The notes: a model not told the origin generated them from the sequence alone. Positions 21,272 through 30,763 are shown, counted from the stretch's first letter. The stretch: 64,000 bases of DNA from Saccharomonospora glauca K62 (GCF_000243395.2 NZ_CM001484.1:3892662-3956661), one strand, 5' to 3'. A program made the numbers and translations.

Positions 21272-21895
21272 ATGCCCACGTACGAGCTTCCCGACCTCGA
21301 CTACGACTACGGCGCCCTTGAGCCGCACATCTCCGGCGAGATCAACGAGCTGCACCACAGCAAGCACCACCAGACCTATGTCAATGGTGCCAACCAGACG
21401 CTGGAGAAGCTGGCGGCCGCTCGGGAGGCCAACGACTTCTCCGCGATCGTCGGCCTGGAGACGACCCTGGCCTTCAACCTGGCGGGCCACGCGAACCACG
21501 TGGTGTGGTGGAAGATCCTGTCGCCGAACGGTGGCGACAAGCCCACCGGCGAGCTGGCCGCCGCGATCGACGAGGCCTTCGGCTCCTTCGACAAGTTCAA
21601 GGCGCAGTTCACCGCGGTCTGCACCACGATCCAGGGCAACGGCTGGGGTGCGCTGTCGTGGGACCCGATCGGCAAGACGCTGATCACCCAGCAGCTGCGC
21701 GACCACCACAACAACCTCATCCTGCCGACCATCCCGATCCTGCTGGTGGACGTGTGGGAGCACGCCTTCTACCTGCAGTACAAGAACGTGAAGCCGGACT
21801 ACATCAACGCCCTGTGGAACGTGTTCGACTGGGCCGAGATCGGTAGGCGCTTCGAGGACGCTCGTGCCGGCCGTAACGGTCTGCTGCTGAGCTGA
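21272..21895 (+). CDS. sodA: superoxide dismutase (Fe/Mn type)
   Basis: 207-residue Fe/Mn superoxide dismutase, which converts superoxide to peroxide and oxygen. The start at 21272 is set by AAGGAGG directly upstream and by homology. Metal ligands are His28, His76, Asp160 (in [11 protein letters not shown]) and His164, the same numbers as in M. tuberculosis SodA. His145 also matches the iron enzyme of that species, so Fe use is favoured, though metal choice needs assay. There is no signal peptide. The 165-bp upstream region holds TTGACC (21146-21151) and GGTCAA (21174-21179), an untested inverted pair. A strong terminator follows. Confidence 0.96.
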   Translation: MPTYELPDLDYDYGALEPHISGEINELHHSKHHQTYVNGANQTLEKLAAAREANDFSAIVGLETTLAFNLAGHANHVVWWKILSPNGGDKPTGELAAAIDEAFGSFDKFKAQFTAVCTTIQGNGWGALSWDPIGKTLITQQLRDHHNNLILPTIPILLVDVWEHAFYLQYKNVKPDYINALWNVFDWAEIGRRFEDARAGRNGLLLS

Positions 21896-21913
21896 CCCCG
21901 GCGCCGAGAGCAC

Positions 21914-21951
21914 GAAACGAGGCCCCGCACGCCTGCGCGGGGCCTCGTTTC
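21914..21951. terminator. strong intrinsic terminator after sodA
   Basis: Perfect 15-bp stem GAAACGAGGCCCCGC (21914-21928) and GCGGGGCCTCGTTTC (21937-21951) with an 8-nt loop. It lies between sodA and the convergent MFS gene, and terminal T runs on both sides make it plausible in both directions. Confidence 0.9.
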
Positions 21952-21994
21952 ATTTCCCGAACTGACTGCCACTCCCACCACGAAGCGGCGCAAC

Positions 21995-22013
21995 TGAGGT
22001 TAGCCTAACCTCA
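21995..22013. promoter_or_regulatory. iron box (IdeR/DtxR-type operator), oddly placed
   Basis: A perfect 19-bp palindrome, TGAGGTTAGCCTAACCTCA, matches the IdeR/DtxR consensus (TWAGGTTAGSCTAACCTWA) at 17 of 19 positions. It overlaps the stop codon of the MFS gene and lies beyond the sodA terminator, so it is not in front of any recognised start. It may be an orphan site, an antisense promoter operator, or a remnant of a lost gene. Confidence 0.7.
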
Positions 22014-23342
22014 TGCGGCGGGCAAGAGGTGGGGCGAGTCGTTCTCCCGCTTCACGCGGTAGGCGAGATAGCCGCACACCAACGCCGCCACGAGCGCGAC
22101 ACCCCCGCCGATGTAGAAGGGCGAACGCCCGCCGAACGCCTCGGCCATCCAGCCCGTCATGGGGCCACCGACGGGGTTGCCGCCCATCAGCACCAGGACG
22201 TACAGCCCCATCACACGCCCTCTCATCTGCGCACTCACGGTCGTCTGCACCAGCGCGTTCGCCGTGTTGAGGAACGTGATCGTGGCGAAGCCCAGCGGCA
22301 CGAGCGCCAGGCCGAACGTCAGGTAGGTCGGCATGAACGCCCCGACGAACTCGATGGCGCCGAGCGCGGCGGCCGATACCAGGAGCAACTTCAGGGTCGG
22401 CCCTCCCCTGCTGCCCCGCCGGGCGGCGGCGAGAGCGCCGGTGAAGGTGCCCACGGCCAGCAACGTGGACAGCATTCCGTAGCCGTCGGCCTCGGTACCG
22501 AAGACGTTGGCCGCGACCACCGCCAACGAGGTGAAGAACGTGATGCCGAATGTGCTCACGAAGAACACCAGCACCATCACGATCACCAGGTCGGGCCTGC
22601 TCCGCACGTACCGCAGCCCTTCCCGGAGCTGTCCCTTCGCGCGGGCGACGGCGGGGGAACGGAACAGCTCCGCCGGGTTCATCAACGCGAGCCCCGCGAT
22701 GACGGCGACGGTGCTCACGGCGTTGGCGACGAACAGCCACCCCGTGCCCACCAGCACGATGACGAAACCGGCGATGGCGGGCCCCACGATGCGGGCCAGG
22801 TTGAAGATCGACGAGTTGAGCGCGACCGCGTTGGCGGCCTGATCGCGGCCCACCATCTCGGACACGAACGACTGCCGCGTCGGTACCTCCAGCGCCGACA
22901 GCGTGCCGAGCACGAAGGCCAGGGCATAGACCTGCCACAGCTGCGCCGCGCCGCTCAACACGAGGAGGCCCAGACCGAGCGCCTGCAACGCGACGCCGGC
23001 CTGGATGGCCATGAGCAGCTTGCGCTTGTCGAGCCGGTCGGCGAGCACACCCGCCCACAGCGACAGCAGCAATGTCGGCACGAACTGCAATGCCACGGTG
23101 ACCCCCAGGGCCACGGGGTCGTAGCCGCTGAGTTCGAACACCAGCCAGTCCTGGGCGATGCGCTGCATCCAGGTGCCGATGTTGGAGATGATCTGGCCAC
23201 CAAAGAAGAGGCGGTAGTTACGGACCTTCAAAGATGCGAACGTGCCCCACTTCCGGTCGGCACCGGATCGGGGCGGAGCGGGTGAATCGGGGATAGCGGG
23301 CTTCTTACGGGATGTGGTCGCTTCGCTACCCGTGATACTCAC
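22011..23342 (-). CDS. MFS exporter, DHA3-like (12 TM)
   Basis: 443-residue membrane transporter with a 30-residue polar N-terminal tail, then the MFS_3 pattern ISNIGTWMQRIAQDWLVFEL. Motif A is GVLADRLDKRK, and LEVPTRQSFVSEMVG is characteristic of this branch. Twelve TM segments can be traced. Relatives export macrolides and other drugs. It lies 46 bp downstream of a MarR gene on the same strand and is probably co-transcribed and repressed by it. Its stop codon sits inside an IdeR-like palindrome. Confidence 0.87.
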   Translation of the reverse strand: MSITGSEATTSRKKPAIPDSPAPPRSGADRKWGTFASLKVRNYRLFFGGQIISNIGTWMQRIAQDWLVFELSGYDPVALGVTVALQFVPTLLLSLWAGVLADRLDKRKLLMAIQAGVALQALGLGLLVLSGAAQLWQVYALAFVLGTLSALEVPTRQSFVSEMVGRDQAANAVALNSSIFNLARIVGPAIAGFVIVLVGTGWLFVANAVSTVAVIAGLALMNPAELFRSPAVARAKGQLREGLRYVRSRPDLVIVMVLVFFVSTFGITFFTSLAVVAANVFGTEADGYGMLSTLLAVGTFTGALAAARRGSRGGPTLKLLLVSAAALGAIEFVGAFMPTYLTFGLALVPLGFATITFLNTANALVQTTVSAQMRGRVMGLYVLVLMGGNPVGGPMTGWMAEAFGGRSPFYIGGGVALVAALVCGYLAYRVKRENDSPHLLPAA

Positions 23343-23388
23343 GCGGTCAGGTCGCCTCCTGTCAGGAGCATGGCCTTCGCGGCGACGG

Positions 23389-23841
23389 TCAGCCGTGTTC
23401 TGCCATGCGCTCGATGATTTCCGCTGCCTTGGAGAGCACGTGGCGCTCCTCGTCGCTCAACTCGGCCAGTCGCATGTCCAACCAGGCTTCCCGCCGGGAA
23501 ATCGTCGCGTGTATGTAGTCGCGGCCCGGTTGCGTCAGGGTGACGATCGCCTGCCTACCGTCGGTGGGGTGCGGGCTGCGTTCGACGTAGCCCATTTCCT
23601 CGAGCGCGGAGATGACACGGGTCATCGAGGGTGGCTGCACACCCTCCCGAGAGGCCAACTGCCCCGGCGTCATCGGCCCGCATTTGTGCAGAGTCGACAA
23701 AGCCGAGATCTGGGTGAGCGACAGGTCGGTACTGGCTCGCTGTGCCCGCAACCTGCGGTTCAGCCGAACGACCGCCAGCCTCAGACGGCTCGCCAGCGAT
23801 CGTTCGTAAGCAGTTTCCGACACATCCTTAGCATACCTCAC
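23389..23841 (-). CDS. MarR family transcriptional regulator
   Basis: 150-residue winged-helix regulator resembling mycobacterial Rv0880. The recognition helix is in QPPSMTRVISALEEMGYVER, and the wing carries PTDGRQAIVTLT. A long C-terminal dimerisation helix ends the protein. First gene of a two-gene unit with the MFS exporter. It probably autoregulates; the upstream 75 bp contain an AT-rich stretch (TAGCATACCTCACAATT) that could hold the operator. In mycobacteria this regulator is directly adjacent to the SpoU gene; here three genes intervene. Confidence 0.9.
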   Translation of the reverse strand: MRYAKDVSETAYERSLASRLRLAVVRLNRRLRAQRASTDLSLTQISALSTLHKCGPMTPGQLASREGVQPPSMTRVISALEEMGYVERSPHPTDGRQAIVTLTQPGRDYIHATISRREAWLDMRLAELSDEERHVLSKAAEIIERMAEHG

Positions 23842-23997
23842 AATTGGCCTTCCCTACCTGTTCCACGATGAGACGGCCGTCATGATCCCAGGTAGGGACA
23901 CCGGCACGCGGCGAACGTGCCACAAGACTCGGCTCGGAACCCTCTCCCGCTGTCTACACTTTGGAACCGCACGGTCTCGCACGGTGGACGACACGGA

Positions 23998-24498
23998 ATG
24001 GGGGGAACGGCCGTGACCGAGCTGAAGGACATGGACCTGGATGGCGGAACCACCAGAGGGTCGGGCGGATTCCTCGGTTCCGTATGGGAAAAGCTGTACG
24101 GAGCCGAGGGGTCCCTGAGCTCCAACGCGATGGAGAAGGCCCAGAAGGCGGCGGGCGAGTTGGTCGCCTCCGCCAAAAACGGCGGGTTCAAGGTCACCAA
24201 GGAAAGCGCGAATCACTTGATCAAGGCGCTGCAGAACGCCTTGAGCGACCTGGACAGGGCAGAGGGCACACTGCGGAACTTCGACCAGAGGCCGAACCTC
24301 GGAAACCATCCCTACGGCCAGCTCGTGGCCCAGCATCAATACGAGGCAGCCAACGGTCCGGGCTCCGCACGAGTGGCGATCACGCAGCTGAGAACGGTGC
24401 TGCAGCTGAGCATCGAAGCTCTCTTACACGCCTCCGATCAGTACGAGGAGCGTGAAGCCGAAATACAGCACAGCCTGAGGCTCATGGCACAGAGTTGA
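23998..24498 (+). CDS. small helical protein, possible type VII-associated
   Basis: 166-residue, glycine-rich then almost wholly alpha-helical protein, with no signal peptide or TM segment. I do not recognise a named family. The helical body (about 40-166) with repeated Ala/Leu heptads and a charged C-terminal helix resembles the WXG100/PE-like secretion targets common in this bacterial family, but the W-x-G turn is not obvious. Start chosen at the ATG giving MGGTAVTEL; GTG at 24013 is an alternative. It lies 21 bp before a DUF3558 lipoprotein gene, a pairing that suggests a joint envelope function. Confidence 0.65.
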   Translation: MGGTAVTELKDMDLDGGTTRGSGGFLGSVWEKLYGAEGSLSSNAMEKAQKAAGELVASAKNGGFKVTKESANHLIKALQNALSDLDRAEGTLRNFDQRPNLGNHPYGQLVAQHQYEAANGPGSARVAITQLRTVLQLSIEALLHASDQYEEREAEIQHSLRLMAQS

Positions 24499-24519
24499 TC
24501 GACACGAAAGAGAGAACGA

Positions 24520-25086
24520 ATGCTTCGACCGCGCCTTGCGCTCGTGTCAGTGGGCCTTCTGTTGAGCCTCACCGCATGTTCGGACGAGACCACGGGGCAA
24601 CCGAGCACTCAGGCGAATGTTCCGAGCTCCAGCGCGGAGACGGCGCCATCCGGTAAATCCGGAGAAGCCTTGAGCCTCTCGCTCGACCCTTGCGAACTGC
24701 TCTCCCCCGATGATCTCGCTGAACTCGGGGCCTTCGAAGGCCCCGAGAAGCTGCAGATGCCGGACTCGCGTACCTGCCGGTGGCAGTTACCTCCGAGCAT
24801 GGAGAACGACTTCAACGGAATCGTCGTCGATCTCGACATCCGGGATCAACAGACCGTGGAGTCGATGAACCCGGTCGGCGGCGGAGAAGTGACGACGTCG
24901 GAAGTCAACTCACGCCCCACCGCTGTGGCCCCGGACCCTTCGGGAACGAACTGCACGGTCGGCATGAAGATCGACGACGTCTCTCGGATCGACGTCGGAA
25001 TTGTGGGCCCACGCGGCCAAAGCTGCGACATCGCCACCACGGTCGCCTACATCGTCGAGCCCCGGCTGCCCGCGTTGCCGTCGTGA
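24520..25086 (+). CDS. DUF3558 lipoprotein
   Basis: 188-residue secreted lipoprotein. Signal peptide with lipobox LTAC (Cys20) is followed by a Ser/Thr/Pro-rich spacer of about 35 residues and then the DUF3558 domain: LDPCELLSPDDLAELG, later TCRWQLPP, then NCTVGMKIDD and SCDIATTVA, with four conserved cysteines in the domain that could form two disulfides. DUF3558 proteins are abundant in Pseudonocardiaceae and lack a known function. Co-transcribed with the helical protein upstream. A bidirectional terminator follows. Confidence 0.9.
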   Translation: MLRPRLALVSVGLLLSLTACSDETTGQPSTQANVPSSSAETAPSGKSGEALSLSLDPCELLSPDDLAELGAFEGPEKLQMPDSRTCRWQLPPSMENDFNGIVVDLDIRDQQTVESMNPVGGGEVTTSEVNSRPTAVAPDPSGTNCTVGMKIDDVSRIDVGIVGPRGQSCDIATTVAYIVEPRLPALPS

Positions 25087-25094
25087 CCTTCCCT

Positions 25095-25137
25095 CGGCCC
25101 GCTCGGCGCCGGTCTCCCACCGACGCCGAGCGGGCCG
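25095..25137. terminator. bidirectional terminator between lipoprotein and purine permease genes
   Basis: Perfect 14-bp stem CGGCCCGCTCGGCG (25095-25108) and CGCCGAGCGGGCCG (25124-25137), with a 15-nt loop that can itself form a 4-bp CGGT/ACCG stem. Located between two convergent genes. Confidence 0.85.
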
Positions 25138-25144
25138 GAGTCGC

Positions 25145-26611
25145 TCAGCCGATCACCTGCTGGATCGGCTCGATCGCGAAATAGACGACGAACGCCGCGG
25201 ACGTGACCCACATGAGCGGGTGCACCTGACGCGCCTTGCCCGTGACGGTCTGGATGAGCACGTAGCTGATGAAGCCCGCGCCGATGCCGTTGGAGATCGA
25301 GTACGTGAACGGCATGACCACGATCGTCAGGAACGCGGGCAGCGCCACGGAGAAGTCCTTGAAGTCGATCTCCGCGATCTGCCGCACCATCATCGCCCCG
25401 ACCACGACCAGGGCGGCCGCGGCGGCTTCGATCGGCACCGCCTGGTACAGCGGGGTGAAGAACATGGCGGCGAGGAACAGCAGACCGGTGACGACGTTCG
25501 CCAGCCCCGTACGCGCACCCTCACCGATACCCGAGGCCGACTCCACGAAGATGGTGTTGGAGCTGGCCGAGGCCGCGCCACCCGCGATGGCGCTCGCCGA
25601 GTCGATGAACAACCCCTTGCCGACGTTGGGCAGCCGCCCCTTCTCGTCCACCAAACGCGCCTCGTGGCCGAGCCCGGTCATCGTGCCGATCGTGTCGAAG
25701 AAGTCGGTGAGCACGAGGGTGAACACCAGCAAGGCCGCGGTGATCGCGGGCACCTGGACCCACGCGTCGAAGTTGAAGGCCCCCACCAGCGAGAGATCGG
25801 GAAGGTCGAAGACCGAGTCGGGCAACGCCGGGTAGCCGAGGTTCCACCCCTTCGGGTCGACGCCCTGGGAGGGACCGGCCTTGACGATGGCCTCGATGAC
25901 GATGGACAGCACCGTGCCGCCGAGGACGCCGATCAGGATCGCACCCTTGACGCCCTTGGCGACGAGCACGCCCATGAGGATGAGCGTCACCACGAAGACG
26001 AAGGTGGGCCACGACGCGATCGAACCGTCGATACCGAGCTGCACCGGCACCGTGGTGCCCGCCGCGTCCGGCACACGACGCACGAATCCCGCGTCCACCA
26101 GACCGACCAGGGCGATGAACAGGCCGATGCCCACGGCGATGCTCGCCTTGAGGTGTTGGGGCACGGCGTTGAACACCATGGTGCGTACCCCGGTGACCAC
26201 CAGGAGCATGACCACGATGCCGTTGACGACCACCAGCCCCATGGCGGCGGGCCACGTCATCTGCGGGGCGATGGACACCGCCACCAGGGTGTTGATACCG
26301 AGGCCCGCCGCGATCGCGAAGGGATAGTTCGCGACGATCCCCATGAGAATGGTCATCACGCCCGCGACGAGAGCCGTCACGGCGGTGACCTGATCGACCG
26401 GCAGGATCGCCCCGGTCGCGTCCTTGGCGGCGCCGGGGTCGTCGGCCGAGTAACTGCCGAGGATGAGCGGGTTCAGGACGATGATGTACCCCATCGTCAC
26501 GAACGTGACCAGACCACCGCGGACCTCACGGCCGACTGTGGACCCTCGCTCGCTGATCCGGAAGAACCGGTCGAGCCTCGACCGCTGCTGCTGCGCGGTC
26601 ACATCTGACAT
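25145..26611 (-). CDS. NCS2 family purine permease (AzgA-like)
   Basis: 488-residue membrane protein with about 13 hydrophobic segments, matching the AzgA adenine/guanine/hypoxanthine group of NCS2 proton symporters rather than the uracil/xanthine group. The N-terminal RGGLVTFVTMGYIIVLNPLI is the hallmark of the group, as are NTLVAVSIAPQMTWPAAMGLV, a later FFDTIGTMTGLG, and ASASSNTIFVESASGIGEGARTGL (the last quoted in part). No purine catabolic genes are adjacent. The DUF2530 gene is divergent with a 45-bp gap. Confidence 0.9.
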   Translation of the reverse strand: MSDVTAQQQRSRLDRFFRISERGSTVGREVRGGLVTFVTMGYIIVLNPLILGSYSADDPGAAKDATGAILPVDQVTAVTALVAGVMTILMGIVANYPFAIAAGLGINTLVAVSIAPQMTWPAAMGLVVVNGIVVMLLVVTGVRTMVFNAVPQHLKASIAVGIGLFIALVGLVDAGFVRRVPDAAGTTVPVQLGIDGSIASWPTFVFVVTLILMGVLVAKGVKGAILIGVLGGTVLSIVIEAIVKAGPSQGVDPKGWNLGYPALPDSVFDLPDLSLVGAFNFDAWVQVPAITAALLVFTLVLTDFFDTIGTMTGLGHEARLVDEKGRLPNVGKGLFIDSASAIAGGAASASSNTIFVESASGIGEGARTGLANVVTGLLFLAAMFFTPLYQAVPIEAAAAALVVVGAMMVRQIAEIDFKDFSVALPAFLTIVVMPFTYSISNGIGAGFISYVLIQTVTGKARQVHPLMWVTSAAFVVYFAIEPIQQVIG

Positions 26612-26656
26612 CGCTCACCTGCCTCGCGTCGTCACGGCAGCGGTAGCCTGTCCCGC

Positions 26657-26929
26657 GTGGACGAACCGAACAACCCACCGGAGACCGCAGGACGGCTTCG
26701 TCCTACGCCTGAACTGCCGACATCGGTGGTCAGCCTCTGGATTCCCGTGATCGCCGGCACCATCCTCTGGCTGGTCGCCTTCGTCGTGCTGCTGATCTGC
26801 GGTGTCCGCGGCGTGTGGCTGTGGACGACCCTGGCGGGAGGCGGGCTCGGCCTGGTGGGCATGGGAATCATGGTGTGGCAGCGAGCCGCGTCCCGCAGAG
26901 GGTCGCGCTTTGCCCAACGCAACCTTTAG
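26657..26929 (+). CDS. DUF2530 small membrane protein
   Basis: 90-residue protein with a short polar N-terminus and two TM helices (about 28-50 and 56-76), then a basic tail that would lie in the cytoplasm. Matches DUF2530 and mycobacterial Rv0879c in size and place. GTG start fits the family length. Function unknown. It lies divergent to the purine permease and convergent with the large ATPase-like gene. Confidence 0.8.
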   Translation: MDEPNNPPETAGRLRPTPELPTSVVSLWIPVIAGTILWLVAFVVLLICGVRGVWLWTTLAGGGLGLVGMGIMVWQRAASRRGSRFAQRNL

Positions 26930-26966
26930 CACAGTCACCGCCCGTGCACTCCGCCGGACCACATCG

Positions 26967-29812
26967 TCACCCCAGCACAGCGCGGGGGTCGGGATCGTCG
27001 AGGAGTCGCTCCACCGACACTCTGTCGGCCCACCGGTTCGCGGCCCACGCGAAAGCCCGCGCCAACCCCTCCGGTGAGTCGGCGGCATGCAGGGCACCCG
27101 AGTCGTCACACCACCACGGCACCGGGGTGCCCACGACGGTCAGCTCCTCGTGAATCAGCACGCCACCAGCGGGAAGGCTGATTCCCAGCAGGTCGGCCAC
27201 CTCCCCGATCGCGGGCAGTTCCGCCCACTCGGCGAAGCTCGGTTCGCCTTCCTTCTCGTCGACGGTGGCGGTGGTCTCCTCGCTGGCGAGCGGGAGATCG
27301 AGAACGTCGGCGAGCGCCGGCGCGTCGGCGAAATCGGCGGCCGCGACGAGCCGCTCGGCGGGCCAGATCGCGAGGAACCAGGGGGCATCGAGCACCACGG
27401 TGTCAGCAGCGTCACACACCGAGCCCGCGAGTGTGCGCACGCGCTCCGGCGGTTCCACGTCCTCGGGCGGGAGCGCCGAGAGGGCGCTGTGGACGCGCAG
27501 GACGACCCCGGTGGGCACGCGCCGTTCCGGGTCGCCGAGCCGCTCGCACAGCAGCTCCGCGTCCTCGGCGGCGTGGTCGGGGTCCAAGGCGAGTTCGCCG
27601 CGAACCCCCGTCAGGGCGAGCAGGTCCTCGCTCAGCCCCACCTCGGGTACCGGATCGAACAAACCGGACAACTCGGTGGCCGATCGAACAAACCGGACAA
27701 CTCGGTGGCCGACGGCAGCCGCCACCACCTCGGCGCCCGCCCGGCCAGCAACGCGTTCGCCGACAACCAGTCGCGTAGCCGTCGGTCCCGCGCGGTCAGC
27801 ACGCGCCAGGTGTCCGGCTGCTTCGCGAGCAGCCGCACCGCGTGGGGCCACGCGTCGTCGGCCACGAGATCCAAGTCGGGCACGGGCGGGAGGTCGGGAT
27901 CGACCTCGGTGTCGACGGCGCCATCGTCGGGTGCGGTGAAGGTGTCGCGCACCCCGCAGGCCAACAGCGTCTCGCGCCCCCAGCGGCGGGCCGTGTCGGC
28001 GGCCACCACATCCAGCGGGGCGTCGTCCCCGACGGCCTCGGGGTCCAGCACCTCACGAAGCGCGGCGTCCGGCAGCAGCAACTCGTCGGCGCGGCGCCAG
28101 CCGGTCTCCGTCGGCAGCGCGAGGGCCCCGAGTCCGGGCGCGCCACCCGTCCTCGACACCCACGTCAGCACCGCGTCCACCAGCGGCCTCACGTCGAGCC
28201 CGGCCAGCGCGTCCTCGACGCTGCGGGCGACGGCATCGGTCACGGCGGGAGTGCGCAGCAGTTCCGCGGGCCCGGCACTCGTCGCCCCGAGCCGCCGCAA
28301 CAGGGGATGCACCGCCCGCGGATGGACGACGTGCAGACCCGGAATGTCGAGCGCGGCGAGATCGCCCACCGTGTCCTCGGCCAGGAGCACCCCACGGGCG
28401 CCGGGCAGGGTGCGGCCGTCGGCCAGTGGCACCGGCATCGCGCCGAGCTCGTCGAGTTCCACCTCGGCTCGATCGACGGCCGCGAGCAACTCGTCGTACA
28501 GCTCCCGCCACCACTCCGGGGGCCGACCCACCCCGCTCACCGCGTCCACGAGTTCGGCCACCCCGAGGCCGCGAGCCCCGGTAACCGTCGCGGTTCGCAC
28601 TACCTCCCGCCCACACAGTGGTGCCGCGACCAGTCCCGGCACCACGTCGGCCACCAGTTCCACCAGACGCGGCGCGGCGACGTCGAGGATCCGGGCCCGT
28701 CGCCCCGGCAGCAGTCCCGACGACGCCGACGGCAACCACCCCTCGTCGGCCAGGCGTTCGGTCAGCAACTCACGCAGCAGCCCGTCGACGTCCGAGACGG
28801 GAAACCGAGGGGACGGCACGAGCGCGAGACGGTGTTCGGCGGGCAACGACCGAATCAGCCCCGGATAGGCGTCGGCCGCCGCCCGCAACGCTCGCCGGAC
28901 GTCGGGCGCGTCGGCGGACGCGAGCACCCGGCGCCGCGACGGCTCCATCGGCACCGCCGTGCTGAGCAACCGCGCCGGCAGGGACAGCCGTTCGTCGGTG
29001 GGCGTCGGGGTGTGGAGGACGTCCTCCTCCAGCGGGAGCGGCCGACCGTCGTCGGTGACCGGTACCGCCCAGACGCATCCGGAGCCCCGGTGGGTCAACC
29101 AGCGTGTGTGGCGGCCGTCGGGAGCGGTGAGAACCACCTCGGCGCCGTCGGTGCGCCGCACCCAGCGTCGCCCTTCGACCTCGATCTCGGCCAACCACGG
29201 CAGCACCAGCAGGACGTCCGCGACCTCGGTCTCGATGCGCTCCACCACGTCGCTCGCGCCGTCCCGCAGCGGCAGGCGCACCTCGGTGTCGAAGCCGTCC
29301 GGCACCGCGGGCTCGTCGTCGGTCAGCGGCCAGGGCAGCCGCAGCACCGGCACCTCGTCGGCGTTCCACACCTCGCGCGTGCGGGCCTCGGAGAACGCCA
29401 CTCCCCCGGTGCGCGAGACGATCCGCGGTTCGCTCGTGACCGCGAGGACGGCGGCGAACCCGACTCCGAACCGGCCCACCGTGTCGGGAGAACTCTCGGG
29501 GTCCTTGCCCGACGCCCGCAGCGAGGCGAGCGCCGCGACACCGCGCTGGTCGAGCGGGGCGCCCGTGTTCGCCACCCGCAACTCGCCGTCGACCACTCGC
29601 ACGCGCAGCCTGCCGGGCTCCCCGAGGGCGGCGGCCGCGTCGGCCGCGTTCTGCGCGAGTTCGACGAACACCCGGTCGCGGTAGGCGCCGACACGCAGGT
29701 CGCGTTCGGCGTGGGTGTCCTCGGTGAACCGGGTCGGCGAGTCACGCCACGACCGCAGTACCGCTTCCCTGAGCTCGTCGGTGGACAGCGAGTCTTCCGG
29801 TGGCCTTCCCAC
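26967..29812 (-). pseudogene. GHKL/sacsin-N-like ATPase protein, frameshifted by a 29-bp duplication
   Basis: The gene would encode a 938-residue protein with an N-terminal GHKL ATP-binding domain: ELAQNAADAA (N-box), RVANTGAPLD in place of DxGxG, and DTVGRFGVGFAAVL (lid). This resembles the sacsin/Hsp90-like fold; the rest is large, acidic and unassigned. A perfect 29-bp tandem duplication at 27653-27710 shifts the frame after about residue 715. The first frame runs 29812 to 27632, ending in a short aberrant tail; the correct continuation lies in another frame down to 26967. Removing one copy restores a single uninterrupted frame. The truncated product keeps the ATPase domain. It could be a real mutation, a phase switch or an assembly error. 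Confidence 0.85.
27653..27710. repeat. perfect 29-bp tandem duplication inside the ATPase-like gene
   Basis: Two identical 29-bp units occupy 27653-27681 and 27682-27710, each beginning GATCGAACAAACCGGACAAC. On the minus strand both encode SATELSGLFD when read in the right frame. As 29 is not a multiple of three, the duplication breaks the gene. Confidence 0.97.
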
Positions 29813-29824
29813 TCGGGCTTCCGC

Positions 29825-30763
29825 TCAGGCGTTCGGGTTCGACTCGGTGTCGGTCCGCTTCGTGGCCGACTCGGTGGTCTCGTCGGGGGTCTCGGACGTG
29901 GCCGTCTCGGCGGATTCCTCGGAGGGGACCGACTCCTCGGTCCCGGTGGTGGGCGACTCGGTGGTCTCGGAGTTCGCCTCGGCCTCGGTGTCGCTTGCCG
30001 GGTCCGTGGTCGGCTCCACGTCCAGCAACGAGTCGTCGTACACGAGTTCCGCCACCGGCACCGACGAGCTGGTCTCGATCTCCACCTCGGAATGCGCGCC
30101 GCACCCGAACTCGGCGTGCACCACGTGCCCGTCGGCGGGCGAGATCTCGTTGCCGCACACGCCGAACGCGGCCCTCAACGACCCGGCGAGCTGGAGGTAG
30201 AAGCCGCACGTGCCGCACGTGGCGGGCGCGCTGCGCGCCATGTCGGAGCGGGGCCCGAACTCCCCGCGATGCCAGCGCGTGGCGGCCTCCTGCCGACCGA
30301 GCCGCGACATCACCCGGACGCGCCCCAGGCCGATCTCACGCATGACCTCCTCGGCCTCGGGGTCGTCGAGCGTCGCGTACGTGGGGCTCAGCCGCGGGTC
30401 GTCGGGCTGCGTGGGAAAGATGTCCCCCACACCGAGGTCGCCGGGACGCACCCTCCGGGCCCACGGCACCCACCTCGGTGCCACGATCGCGTCGGGCCCC
30501 GGCGTGAGCACGACCTCGCTGATCGTGACGGGCGCCTCCTCGTCGGCGGTGGCCACCGTCACCGACCAGCGCCAGCCTCGATAGCCGGGCAACGTCGAGT
30601 CGAACAGATGGGTGACCGCGAAGGCGTCCTCGGCCACGGCACCGACGTACTCGCCCACGTTGCCGTCGCCCGCGTCCTCCACCGCTGCCTCGCGCGCCGG
30701 CTCCACCGCATCGAGCAGTTTCCTGCGGATCGTGCCGTCGTCGTGCGTGAGCAGCAGCGTCAT
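29825..30763 (-). CDS. DUF3027 protein with zinc-ribbon-like cysteines
   Basis: 312-residue soluble protein; start set at the ATG giving MTLLLTHDDG, as upstream sequence in the frame lies over the divergent gene and is not conserved. The DUF3027 core (about 1-235) contains WRWSVTVATA, VPWARRVRPGDLGVGDI, and a cysteine cluster CGTCGFYL followed by FGVCGNE and FGCGAHSE that could bind a metal. The last 75 residues are a low-complexity Glu/Ser/Thr tail. Its mycobacterial counterpart is Rv0877 by memory and position. Function unknown. Its stop lies 12 bp from the start of the ATPase-like gene, on the same strand. Confidence 0.85.
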   Translation of the reverse strand: MTLLLTHDDGTIRRKLLDAVEPAREAAVEDAGDGNVGEYVGAVAEDAFAVTHLFDSTLPGYRGWRWSVTVATADEEAPVTISEVVLTPGPDAIVAPRWVPWARRVRPGDLGVGDIFPTQPDDPRLSPTYATLDDPEAEEVMREIGLGRVRVMSRLGRQEAATRWHRGEFGPRSDMARSAPATCGTCGFYLQLAGSLRAAFGVCGNEISPADGHVVHAEFGCGAHSEVEIETSSSVPVAELVYDDSLLDVEPTTDPASDTEAEANSETTESPTTGTEESVPSEESAETATSETPDETTESATKRTDTESNPNA

